In this document: positions 1 through 10,149 of the stretch, piece after piece
Layout of the letters: every line of letters starts with the position of its first letter
Numbering within the stretch: position 1 is the first letter of the stretch
Assembly (NCBI GenBank): GCA_021464525.1
Contig: JADRCO010001150.1
Coordinates: 1 to 22,025 of the forward strand
Origin: Rhizophagus sp. LPA8_4_AMF
Lineage: Eukaryota > Glomeromycota > Glomeromycetes > Glomerales > Glomeraceae
Length of the DNA: 22,025 nucleotides
Reading direction: 5' to 3'
The notes under the pieces: model-generated
Database searches by the model: none
Told to the model about the DNA's origin: nothing
Seen by the model: the letters and a program-made list of their open reading frames with translations, nothing else
Program-made: the position numbers and the translations under genes

Positions 1-345
1 TATTATATTTGAAAATTTAATGTTTAATTATAACCAACTTTTTATTGCAAAGTGAGGTGCATCAGGTAACGATTTTAATCTGAGATGTGTCAGATTTAAT
101 CTGAGGCAAGAATCGATCTGAGGCACAACATATATATATGTATATATTTACTGTATATATTTACTGTATATGTATATTTCATCCATATATATCTGGAGGT
201 TAGATTCAGTATTCAAATATTCCTTTCATTATAATTATTTTAAACACTAAATTTCAATAAAACCATATATATATTAGAAATAATATTAATAACTTGTCAA
301 AATTATAATATATACACTTTTTTGTATATGATTTTTATTTTATAA
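1..345. repeat. AT-rich edge with repeated ATCTGAG words
   Basis: No gene is visible here. Positions about 55-130 hold several copies of a short word: TTTAATCTGAG at about 75-85 and 95-105, and ATCTGAGGCA at 99-108 and 116-125, with a CAGATT in between. The same CAGAT/ATCTG vocabulary dominates the MITE-like element at the right end of the window, so this may be the edge of a related dispersed repeat; that link is inference. The rest is TA-rich (a run of TATATATG/TATATTT near 130-190). An AATAAA-like signal for the minus-strand gene lies at 334-339, only a few bases after its stop codon. Confidence 0.4.
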
Positions 346-1705
346 TCAAGTATTGAAACCTAATAAAACATTTCCAACATTAATCCCAATAGTTTCTAAA
401 TGATAACCACCTTCCATTACAAATAAAGTAGGTAAATTGATAGATTTAATCATTTCTCCTATTCTTTTATATCCTTCTGTAGTGATCTGTAATCCTCCTA
501 TTATATCTTCTTTATAAGTATCAACTAAAATAATTAAAGATTAATAAATAAATTAATTTCAAATATAATTTCAATAAAATATTTAAAAACTTACCACCAA
601 GAGAAACAATTAGATAATTTGCATTATAAGGCTTTATATTCTCATTAATAACCTTTTTTAATACCTTCAAGTAATCATCGTCATCAGTATCTCTAGATAA
701 TGGTATATTAATATTAAATCCTTCACCTTCACCTTCACCTCTTTCTGATTCATTGCCAGTAAACCAAGGATAATCAGGAGAACCATGTAATGATACATAT
801 AATGGATTCGAATTTAAATAAAATATATCCTGTGTTCCATTTCCACTAGAAATGAAACAAATAAAAAAATTTAATTATATAAAATATTTAATATATTAAT
901 AATTACTGATACTTACTGATGATAATCAATATCTAATATAACGACTTTTTTATTATCTTTTTTAAAGATATTGGTTGATATTGCAACATTATTTAAAAAA
1001 CAATAACCAGAAGAAAGATTTGAATTTGCGTGATGCCCTGGTGGACGGCATAAAGCAAATATACCTGGAAAATGATTTATTTCTTCTGATGAAGATTCTT
1101 CAACAATTATTTTAAGTTCCAGAGCGGCACTTATTACCACTTGAGCAGATTCATAAACTGATTCCCAAGTATCTAAAACAACCAAAATTTTTGTAAGTTT
1201 TTAATAATGAAATGAAAAAAAAAAAAGGTTTTTTATGATACCTTTGGTTATACAACAAGACAAGTCAGAACAATATAATCCAGCTTTCGCAAATGGAGAA
1301 GTAACTTTTATTTCACGTTTAATTGAAGAGGAAGAAGATATATTACGATGAAGAAAAGCTTCGGGTAATATACCATCCTTATTACCGCCATTTTTTACCC
1401 ATTCTTCATAAGCAGTTTGAAGATATTCAATATAATCATTTGAGTGTACTGATAATATTGGATCCAAACCATAATCATTTGGGGATATGAAATCAAAATT
1501 TGATAAGGAATTTAAATATTCTTTTATTATAATTAGACGAGAAGGACTTTCTGTAATAAAATATTTAATTGGAATTAATTACATTTTTTTTTTTACTAAA
1601 CATAATCAGTAATTAATACTTACCTAAATAATCAATTAGATTTCCGGATATAATTTCATGTTTTGGAGCATGTTTTAAACAAACTTTTGAATAAAATACT
1701 TTCAT
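346..1705 (-). CDS. HDAC-superfamily zinc amidohydrolase, acetylpolyamine amidohydrolase-like (5 exons, 358 aa)
   Basis: Predicted zinc hydrolase that removes acetyl groups from polyamines or lysines. Exons on the minus strand: 1705-1624, 1550-1242, 1172-917, 845-595, 524-346. Every join has GT...AG and agreeing phase, giving 358 codons plus TGA. An in-frame TGA lies just upstream of the ATG. Visible family motifs: RPPGHHA (residues 173-179) with the tandem histidines; LDIDYHHGNGTQ (210-221), made only by the exon 3/4 join, with D213 and H215 as metal ligands; SLGVDTYKED, made by the exon 4/5 join, with metal ligand D301; and MEGGY with catalytic Y340. The SNDYIEYLQTA and GTQDIFY stretches, the VSLHGSP stretch and the compact length resemble bacterial-type acetylpolyamine amidohydrolases more than long class II HDACs. 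There is no targeting signal. Oddities are a GEGEGEG run (252-258) and a Ser/Glu-rich loop. The superfamily is near certain; the substrate is unknown. Confidence 0.9.
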
Positions 1706-2276
1706 TTTAAAAAATATTGTTCATAAAAAAAAGTTAAAAATGATGGGAAAAAAAAATTTGATAAACACGTGATCTTGTACCAATTAAAATTGTACGATAA
1801 AGAACCTGTCTAATTTTGAATAATTCTGGCCGATACATTTTCGATAAGATATTAATATTATACTAACACATTTAGACAATAATTTAAATTATACACAAGT
1901 GGCAAAATATTATATAATTTCTTTTGGGCGTTTGGAAATCAATAATATTTTCCATGTTTGTAAGTGTTCTATATAATAATAATAAAAAATAAATTGCGAA
2001 AAGAGGCGCAGTATCCTTCAAATCAAAAAAAAGATAGGATCACTGATGGAAAAACCACTAATCTTTTTAAAGAATTATCACGAGCAAAAGTAATCAAAGT
2101 ATTTTTTAATTCAAGATGATAATAACCTAATTAAGAAAGTTTTTAAAATGTGGGGGTGGCTTTTGCGTTGAAGATATCGGAGTTATCAATCTAAACGTCA
2201 AACAAATGGCATTCTTTAATTGTATAAGATGATAGGCTGATAGTTGATAAAATAAATTATAATTCATCTAATCGAA
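1706..2276. promoter_or_regulatory. Upstream region of the amidohydrolase gene, with a CACGTG box
   Basis: This is the 5' flank of the minus-strand gene. A perfect palindromic CACGTG (E-box type, bHLH target) sits at 1766-1771, about 60 bp upstream of the ATG. No clear TATA box stands out from the AT-rich background. A second CACGTG occurs at about 6693 with no gene next to it, so the motif may be chance. No open reading frame in this stretch is supported. Confidence 0.2.
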
Positions 2277-2330
2277 AAGAAACAAAGAAGAAAAGAAAGA
2301 AAAGAAAAGAAAAGAAAAGAAAAGAAAAAA
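2277..2330. repeat. (AAAAG)n purine microsatellite
   Basis: A purine-only tract on the plus strand made of AAAG and AAAAG units, ending in a run of about five clean AAAAG pentamers. It lies inside the gene-poor gap and has no coding sense in either strand. Confidence 0.8.
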
Positions 2331-3838
2331 TTTGAAAAAATTTGACAAAAAAATGAAAAGGAAAAAAATCAATTAAATAATAAATTTTCAAAAATCGATT
2401 TTTTTTATTTAAATATAATTGGCATTTGATGATTTGATTTTTTTGATTTTGATAAGATTTCTTATTTTAAAGAAATCAATGACAAATGTTTTTTACCCCA
2501 CAATTCAATACATACTTAATCAGGAAGAAACTCCTCATTTTGGAATATTTTTTATGTGGAGAACTAATCCATATTCGGAAATAAAAATATTTTTTTTTTT
2601 TTTTTCTTTTTTTTTTCAAAAACGCCACCAACAATGTTGAAATGAACAATCGATAACTTTGTTTTTTCATTAATTTTGTAACAAATATAATTATGCAATT
2701 TAGGGGGAATTTATTTATCAAGGGTTTAAAGAAAGGGATATTTAAGAAAAACGTACCTCATTTTCAATTAAAGTTATTTTTATTATGTTTGTCATTTATT
2801 ATTTATGTAGTTTACATATGATGAAAACAATGGGTTTATATTGTAGACCTTGCATCAGTTTGCATATTTCAACTTGACGAGTTAAGAGACAGATTAGAAA
2901 ATGATTAACCATTTGCGATACATTGAAAATTAAGCATAATGTTACGATTGTGTAACACAAAAATTCCTTCAATTTAAGAAAATTTAAAAATACTAAATAC
3001 TTCTTAAAGAAAAAAAAAAATTAAAAATTTTGGCGTTACCTGTTACTTTATTTTCTAACTACAAAAACCTTTTAAGGTTTAATAATTACCGATCACTAAT
3101 AAATAATAAAAACAAAAGAAAAGAAAAAAAAAAAAAAAAATCCTCTACACATTTCTTTTTTCCCCGCAAACAAATGATCAATTATAGAAGAAAAATTATG
3201 ATAATAATTGGTAAAATTGATGTACCCTTGACTTTTAGACGAAATTTATCAAAAGATCATGATAATCTAATAAGTTTCTTCCATTTATATTTAACTGCGT
3301 CGTGGGGTAAATTATAAAGCCAAAGGACCATTTTTATTTAATTTTCCCGCAGTTACGGTATATGTAAAAGATAAGATAACGCTATTTAAAAAAAAAAAAA
3401 AAAAAGAAGAGATAAATGTTTCACAAATAAATATAAATTTGGGGTATGTTCTATATTTATAACTAAATATGATCGGCTGTATAAATTAATAGCCGATAAT
3501 AAAGTTGCATCAATGTTTAAACCCCATTTCTACCCCACAAAAATCATTTTCCATTTCTGTTTCATGCAAGTTTACGTAATATAACTTACTATAAATAAAT
3601 ATTCGGTAATATGTTATTTGCCGAACGAAGTTCAAGGAAATGTTATTAACGTTCATCATATGAGTTATGAGGAACCTTTGATCATCATTTAACATATACC
3701 TTATTGATGCAAAATGCTTTGATTACATACAACGTACAATGATTACAATGATAATTGTTTATTGAGAAAATCCTTAACATGAGTGGATATATTAGAAATT
3801 TGGAATGGATAAATGGATAAAATGGATATGATAAATGG

Positions 3839-3840
<2 letters not shown>

Positions 3841-3882
<42 letters not shown>

Positions 3883-3899
3883 TATATATTATATATATT
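3841..3899. repeat. (TA)n microsatellite with TATAT variants
   Basis: About 34 bases of uninterrupted TA dinucleotides followed by TATAT/TATAT-T variants. It is likely length-polymorphic. It is followed directly by ATTATCATATTATCATATCGTCGTCG, which is not part of the repeat. Confidence 0.85.
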
Positions 3900-5473
3900 G
3901 GATACACTATTATCATATTATCATATCGTCGTCGTTCATCGTATTATCCATATTTACAATCAAACAACTAAACAAATAATTACAAAATATTTATAAATAA
4001 TAAATAACTCTTTGTATCTTGAGATAAATATTAATTAAATACCAACCAAATTTGTGAGGATAAAACGCCTTTTTATTTCATATCCATTATCCGGGGATTA
4101 AACAAACCCAATTATTTATTATTATTATCATCATTATTATTTTTATAATTAATTAAACTAATATCAACCTCTTGTAAATTAAATGATTGTTAAAATGTAA
4201 TAATTATATGCAGAATAAATAATATTTCACTATTGTTCTTTTTTATATTTGCCAATTTTTCAATGCTTCATTAAACCCAAATATGGTGAAATTTATAATT
4301 AGCCATTTTTTCTTTGGTATACAAACTTAGGAATAAGCCGAGCATAAGCCACATACATGACCAAATAAGAACAATATGCTTAATTCAAAAATGGCCTTTT
4401 TTAATTTTTGTCCAATGGCAAAACTCATATAAATAGCATAAATAGCATAATATATATATATATATTTATATTTTAATATATCAGTATATAATGATGATAT
4501 GCAATAAACATCTCATGTTACGCCTACATTATAATACTCGTTTTTAATATAGTTTTTTAATTTTTTTTCAATTTTTTGTTCAACGTTACAAGAAAACAAA
4601 ATGTAATGCCGAGAAACATTGTTTATTGCATTTTTTTTCACTTTACCTTTTTATAGGTGTTTCTTTTCGAGTGGGGTATCATGTTGTGTAATCATAACGA
4701 TTATATACAAGAAATAATCGACGGTGATGTTTGTTAAAAAAGAAAAATAAATATGTGATTGCGTTCATAATTTGAAAATAAAACTTTTTTAAGGTGACAA
4801 TGCACAAATTATCCCGATATCTGTAGTGTTACTTTGACACAGGAATCCTACAGTAATTTTTTGTAAAGAGAAGAGGAAATAAAATAAAAAATAAAATAAA
4901 ATAAAAATAAACAATTTTTTTATTTTTTTTTTTTTTTTAAAACATTCCGTAAATTTATATAAATTTATAAAATATTTATTCGTTTAGTATTACATACACA
5001 CAGTTTATTTATATTAATAATAATAATAATTATTATTATTATTATTTTTTATTTCCCTTTTATCGATAAAAAAAAGTTTTATTGATAAAACAAATAAAAA
5101 ATTTTTCGAACTTTATTTTTTTTTCTTTATCAGTTACAAATTATTTTGGACAATTCACTAATCTTTAATTATACATTAGATGTTATACAAAATAAATTTA
5201 CAAATTAGTTAGTTATATAATAACCTTGATAAGAAAAAATATTTATCGTGTAACACCAAACCTTATATAGCTTATCTTGAATAGATTTTTTGGTTTAACT
5301 CGCGCCATTGTAATTATCTAGAAAGTAATTGGGGAAAAAGAATAAACAGTTTTGCATCGTCATATGCTTTACTAATATCAACTACACGATAAAAAGTAAT
5401 GATAATGACAAATCATTGATATATACGGAATTTTACGCGTTCATAGAAATTATTATTTATTTGTATTATACGT

Positions 5474-5485
5474 GTATATACGGTG

Positions 5486-5526
<41 letters not shown>

Positions 5527-5550
5527 TATATTAAATATATATAATATATA
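5474..5550. repeat. TA/TATG-rich microsatellite
   Basis: A run of TA dinucleotides interrupted by GTATA, CATATA and TTAAATA. It produces long Tyr-Ile open frames on both strands, which are artefacts of the repeat and not genes. Confidence 0.8.
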
Positions 5551-6821
5551 AAAATAAATAAAAAAAAAAATAATAATAATAATAATCCATATTAATAATA
5601 AGTTCGGTTTTACGTAGCCCATTATCTTTAAAATCGACTACAAAAATGAAAACGTGTTCATTGAATACATAACTAAATCATATTTGGCTTTGTAATGCGA
5701 TACACACAGCAAGTTTTATTTTATGTTTAAATAATTTTCGATATTTACGATGATTTTCATATGCTTAAAACCCATAAAATCAACAAATAAATTTCAAATT
5801 ACTGGTTAAATGGCCTATCAAAAACGTCCGAGTTATTGTGTGCATAATTACAATGCAGATGATAATCATTATCTGTGATATTTTAATGTGAGCCAAAAAA
5901 TTTTAAAAAAGAAAGACTTAAATTTTTTTATGTCACTTAAAAAAAAAAAAAAAGTCAACTTCTAAATATAGATTAAAATTACCCTAATGTTGTCTAATGT
6001 TGTGCATAAAAGCTTTTTTTTTATGAAAATCCTTTTTATCGCAAATCTTTTTATAATTCATTGTCTATAATTTCATTAATGGTAATGAATTTCATTTTTG
6101 TTTATTTGAAAGGTAAAATTTTTATTTTTGCGGAGACTCACAACATATCCGAATATATTTTAAAATGCGTTATGAGAATCAGCCTTTTATCCCTTCATTT
6201 TAAAAATGTGACTTTCTTTCATTTCTGTTCAATAATAATTACTTTAAACTATCTTATAGTATAACCGCATATAATGTGCACAAGCCAACACATTTACCCG
6301 AACAATGCATATGTATACATATATCAGCACAAACTTATAGTATATTACAAACTTACTTTTTTATCCATTTTCAGCCCTCTTTTATTTAAAAAAAAATATT
6401 ATTTCTTGTTAGTCATTTAGATTTCGATCATATTATATATATTGTACAGTATATTGGTTTCATGCAAGATTCACAAATTATAATGGTAACCACATATGAA
6501 ACGTTCTTTATGGAATTCAAAAAAAAATAAAAAATAAAAAATAAAAATAAAAATTTTTCATATGTTTTTGAATGTCATTCAATTCTCAAGTGTTCTTTCG
6601 AGTAATAAAACAATAAATAAACTTAAGTTGATGATTTCGATAAAAAATACAATATGTAATATATATATATAAAATAAAATTTTTTCAATGTTCACGTGAC
6701 TTTATATTACACGTTAACTAAATACAGTATTCTTTTAGAATTTTTTTTTACAAAATGCAAATTATCATTAATTAAAAGAGCTCCGCTTTTGGTAAAATGG
6801 TATGAACCGTGTCATAATTAA

Positions 6822-6856
6822 TCACACACGCACATACACGCACACATATATACGTA
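6822..6856. repeat. CA/CG-alternating purine-pyrimidine tract
   Basis: A stretch of alternating purine and pyrimidine built from CACACACG, CATACACG, CACACATATATACG. It lies just before the 12-bp tandem repeat. No gene is associated with it. Confidence 0.6.
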
Positions 6857-6870
6857 AACATTCTCTAGTA

Positions 6871-6906
6871 GTAATGGACTCAGTAATGAACTCAGTAATG
6901 GACTCA
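6871..6906. repeat. Three tandem copies of a 12-bp unit, GTAATGGACTCA
   Basis: Units lie at 6871-6882, 6883-6894 and 6895-6906; the middle copy has one substitution (GTAATGAACTCA). A partial fourth copy (GTAG) follows. Its composition is more balanced than the flanking DNA. Confidence 0.85.
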
Positions 6907-8381
6907 GTAGAATCTCACCCCGACCTTACAACCCTTAAAAAAAATTAATAATTAATATAAAAAAAAAAAAAAGGGTCCATATTGTTTTTGTGATAATTAA
7001 CGTGGACGCCACCATCGCCACCTTATTATTTATTTATTACACATCATCTTAACCGTATACGGATTTTATATATTCATAATGATTTCATTTGACATTTTAA
7101 CGCGAATCTTTTATCCAACAACAAGAGAAAACAGTTTGATTATAAATTTAGGGTTACACGAATGAAAATGCACTTTACCTTTTTTTTCAAATGATCTCTT
7201 TCCTTGTACCTTATTGGTTACGCAATGATCACAAGATCCGCCGTAGATAATAAATAATGCCGCTAAATTTAACCTGGTAACCAAAAATAATGATCTTTTG
7301 ATGGAAGAATGACACGCGAATTTATTTATCATCTTGAAATAGGTTTACTACACTAGTTTATTACGTTACACTTGAATTTCTTAATATAGAAGGAGGTCCC
7401 AGCACCGATTCTCAGAAGAAATGAAGATCTATGGCGTATAATGTATAACAGATAATAACGGAATTTACTTTTTTAGAAACGAATGACATGTCTAAAAAAG
7501 CATCTGTCTAATTTGGGTAAATTATTACAAAAAAGGAGAAAGTGACATCTTTGTTAATCATTTTAAGCGAGTGAATCCGGGATTTTTTTCAGATCTCCCC
7601 ATCCAAAAATATCACTTTAATAAAATTTTTTTAAAAAAAAAGAGGGTACGTACATAAAATCATAAAGGTATATAAAAAAGGTATGATTAAAAAATACTGT
7701 ATGATAAAAATAATTAAAATATGTAAAATAAAAATATACGCGTATTTATATGTATTTAATATTGTCATAATATGATAATATCGCGCGATTCAAATTTGCG
7801 TGATATTGATATTTTTTTACGAAATATTTGGTTCTAATGATCGGATTTTGCATCTTATTACATTCATTGAACAAGTTTTTTTTTCATAAATACTGGGTTG
7901 GGGTTAGATCTGATTTCGCGTAAATTTAGCTAAACCAAAAACATGATAAACTTAAAAAATTGACACATGATGATGACAATTTAAGTTAAGACTTACACTT
8001 GCAGTGTTGTATTATCAGCTGGTCCGTACAATGTGTAACACCCTAAAACATTTTCAAATTTCCTTTGTCTTCTTCTTATGTTTTATTTTAAGATTTCTCG
8101 GTCCCTTTAATAAAATATATTATTATATATTTTGGTCACATATTAGTTACCCTTGAAATTCATTGCCACAAGCCACGAAACCCATTTTTGGGCGTTCATC
8201 CAATTGAAAAGTGGCGATTACTTTTAGTGATAATTACTTTCCCCAGCTTTTTGTGTTTCATTTACTTGTCCCATTTTTTTATATTGTTAGAAATGTAAAA
8301 TGCAATGTAACGTAAACGTAAAATGTTATTACAACATACATACTATATAAATTGTTATTTTTATAATATAAATAATAATAA

Positions 8382-8403
8382 TATATATATATATATATAT
8401 ATA
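8382..8403. repeat. (TA)n microsatellite
   Basis: Eleven or so uninterrupted TA units preceded by an AATAATAATA stretch, inside the gap between genes. Confidence 0.75.
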
Positions 8404-9950
8404 AAAAAGTCCCTAAAAATTAAAAGTCATTATTAATTAGTTTAAATTAAATATTTTTTATAAAAAAAAAATCCATAAAATATTTCTGCATAAAAAAAAA
8501 AAAAATTTAAAGTTTATAAAAGTTTTGATTTTCATTACATATATTTATAGTATTATTAAAGTGGTTTATATTGTTTCTATTGTAAATCAAACCAGCCCGG
8601 ATTTGTATAAAATAAATTTTTTTATAAATTGTCGTCTTTCTGGTTAAAAAAAAATAATTGAGAAATCGTACTTGAAAATAAAAAAGTTTATCTCCACTTT
8701 TTTCTTTGAGTTCTCCGAAATTTTTTACGAGAAAACCTTCTCTTGGTTTAGATATTAAAAAACTTCTTGTTTTCAGAAATTTATTTTTCTTTTCTTTTTT
8801 TAAAAAATATCTTAACCGAGGAAGATTTCTTCGTTATTGATGGTATGTTATTTTTCTTTTTTTTTTATTTTTCCTCCTCTCGTTTATTTTATTTTGTTAC
8901 AATTGTACAATTGTATCGAATGATATGTCAACATTATTATTTATTTATTTATTTATTTATTATTATTATTATTATTATTTGTTATAATTATATTAGTGCT
9001 TATTTTTATATATCGTGAAAATTGTTTTCATAACGGACTATTGAAATCATACGATATTAGCCACCAAATCAATCAGAAAAACGGTTAACCTTCGAATTTA
9101 TTAAGAAAATTTCGTTTTTTTTTTAATTGCCTCCGACAAAAATTTCAGAACTTAAAATTATCTCATTTTTCTTTTAATAATATATTAAACTTTCGCTTTT
9201 TTTTCTTTTCTGAATTAGTTTTTTTTTTTCCTCTTTTTTTTTTGGCACTTTTTTTTTAAAAAAAACTTGATATATTGAGTAATTATTCGGTATATCACTA
9301 TTTTTTTATATTGTCACTAAAAAATTTATTACCCTAAAAACAAATTCCACCCCTCCTTTTTCGTATTTTTTACACGTTTACTTCAACATATTCGGTCACT
9401 TTACTTTTATATCCCCTAAATCTTTTGTTTATCGGTTATTTTTATTTGTTTATTATTTATACACAATTTTGTATAAATCATTTAAAAATCACTAATATAT
9501 ATTATATATATAAAAAGTCTTTTGGTACTTTATCAACAAAAAATTTCTTATCCCCCTCTTAACGACTAATTTTTACTATAAAAAAAACATTCAAAAAAAA
9601 AAAAATTTATTGTAAAAAAAAAGAAGTATCACCTCAACAAAATTACCTATTCCCGACCCAATAATATCTTCTCTCTTCGGGAATTTCTATCTTGTACATA
9701 ATATCTTTTTTTTTTTGCTCAAAGTTCAAAAAACTTCCATTAACGTTGTAAAATTCCGGCTACGATAAAAAGGTAATAATACTTTTTTGAGATCTTGACC
9801 TTTTTAAGTTTTTTTTTTTTTTTTCTTTTTTTTGTTGAAAAAAAATAAAAAAAAAAATCACTTTATACGAGAAAGAAATCGACCGATAAAAATTTGTTAC
9901 TATATATATATATTATTAAAAAAAAAAAAAAATATTATTATTATTAATAG

Positions 9951-10135
9951 GTAAGTATCGATATCAAATGCTTCCATTTGTTTTTAATAAAATACTATTT
10001 CTTCTTATTATATTTCTCCCATTTTCTTTCATTTTACCATTTACTCTATTTATTCTTAATATCTTCTTTCATCTAATTAAATCTACCCATTCATTCAACA
10101 ATCACTTATTTTTTAAATTTCAATTATTTTTTTAG
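9951..10135 (+). other. Predicted 5'UTR intron of the CSL gene
   Basis: A strong donor, AATAG|GTAAGT, occurs at 9951, and an acceptor, T-tract plus TTTTTTTAG, ends at 10135. The exon that follows is only 14 nt of leader before the ATG at 10150. CTAAT words near 10072 could serve as a branch site. The 185-nt interval is pyrimidine-rich. An in-frame TAA at 10144-10146, downstream of the acceptor, means the upstream exon cannot add coding sequence, so this would be a purely untranslated-leader intron. RNA reads across it would confirm it. Confidence 0.55.
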
Positions 10136-10149
10136 AAATAAAATAAAGA

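Larger units (their letters stand above)
2331..9950. other. Gene-poor AT-rich gap (about 7.6 kb) leading into the 5' region of the CSL gene
   Basis: Read in both directions, I find no recognisable protein, tRNA, rRNA or snRNA. The open frames present are short (under 100 codons) and rich in Phe, Ile, Tyr, Lys and Asn, as expected by chance in this composition. Contents are many A or T homopolymers (for example about 2589-2616, 3121-3140, 3390-3406), TA microsatellites, a 12-bp tandem repeat near 6871, and a short ATCGGCT/AGCCGAT inverted repeat at 3472-3497. From about 8690 the plus strand turns strongly pyrimidine-rich (T and C tracts), which is plausible as promoter or 5'UTR of the gene starting at 10150. 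The transcription start cannot be placed from sequence. Confidence 0.6.

Noticed and set aside
3472-3497. ATCGGCT/AGCCGAT inverted repeat as a terminator or hairpin RNA
   Set aside because: The stem is only 7-9 bp with a 12-nt loop and no nearby gene end; in AT-rich DNA this is expected by chance.
2419-3695. Several short open frames of 60-95 codons
   Set aside because: They are Phe/Ile/Lys-rich products of A/T homopolymers, with no domain, no supporting splice structure and overlapping frames on both strands.
5329-5622. Opposed Tyr/Ile-rich frames
   Set aside because: Both are translations of the same TA microsatellite.
7111-7332. 73-codon minus-strand frame with balanced composition
   Set aside because: No recognised motif, no flanking exon with matching phase, and no conserved feature; chance cannot be excluded.
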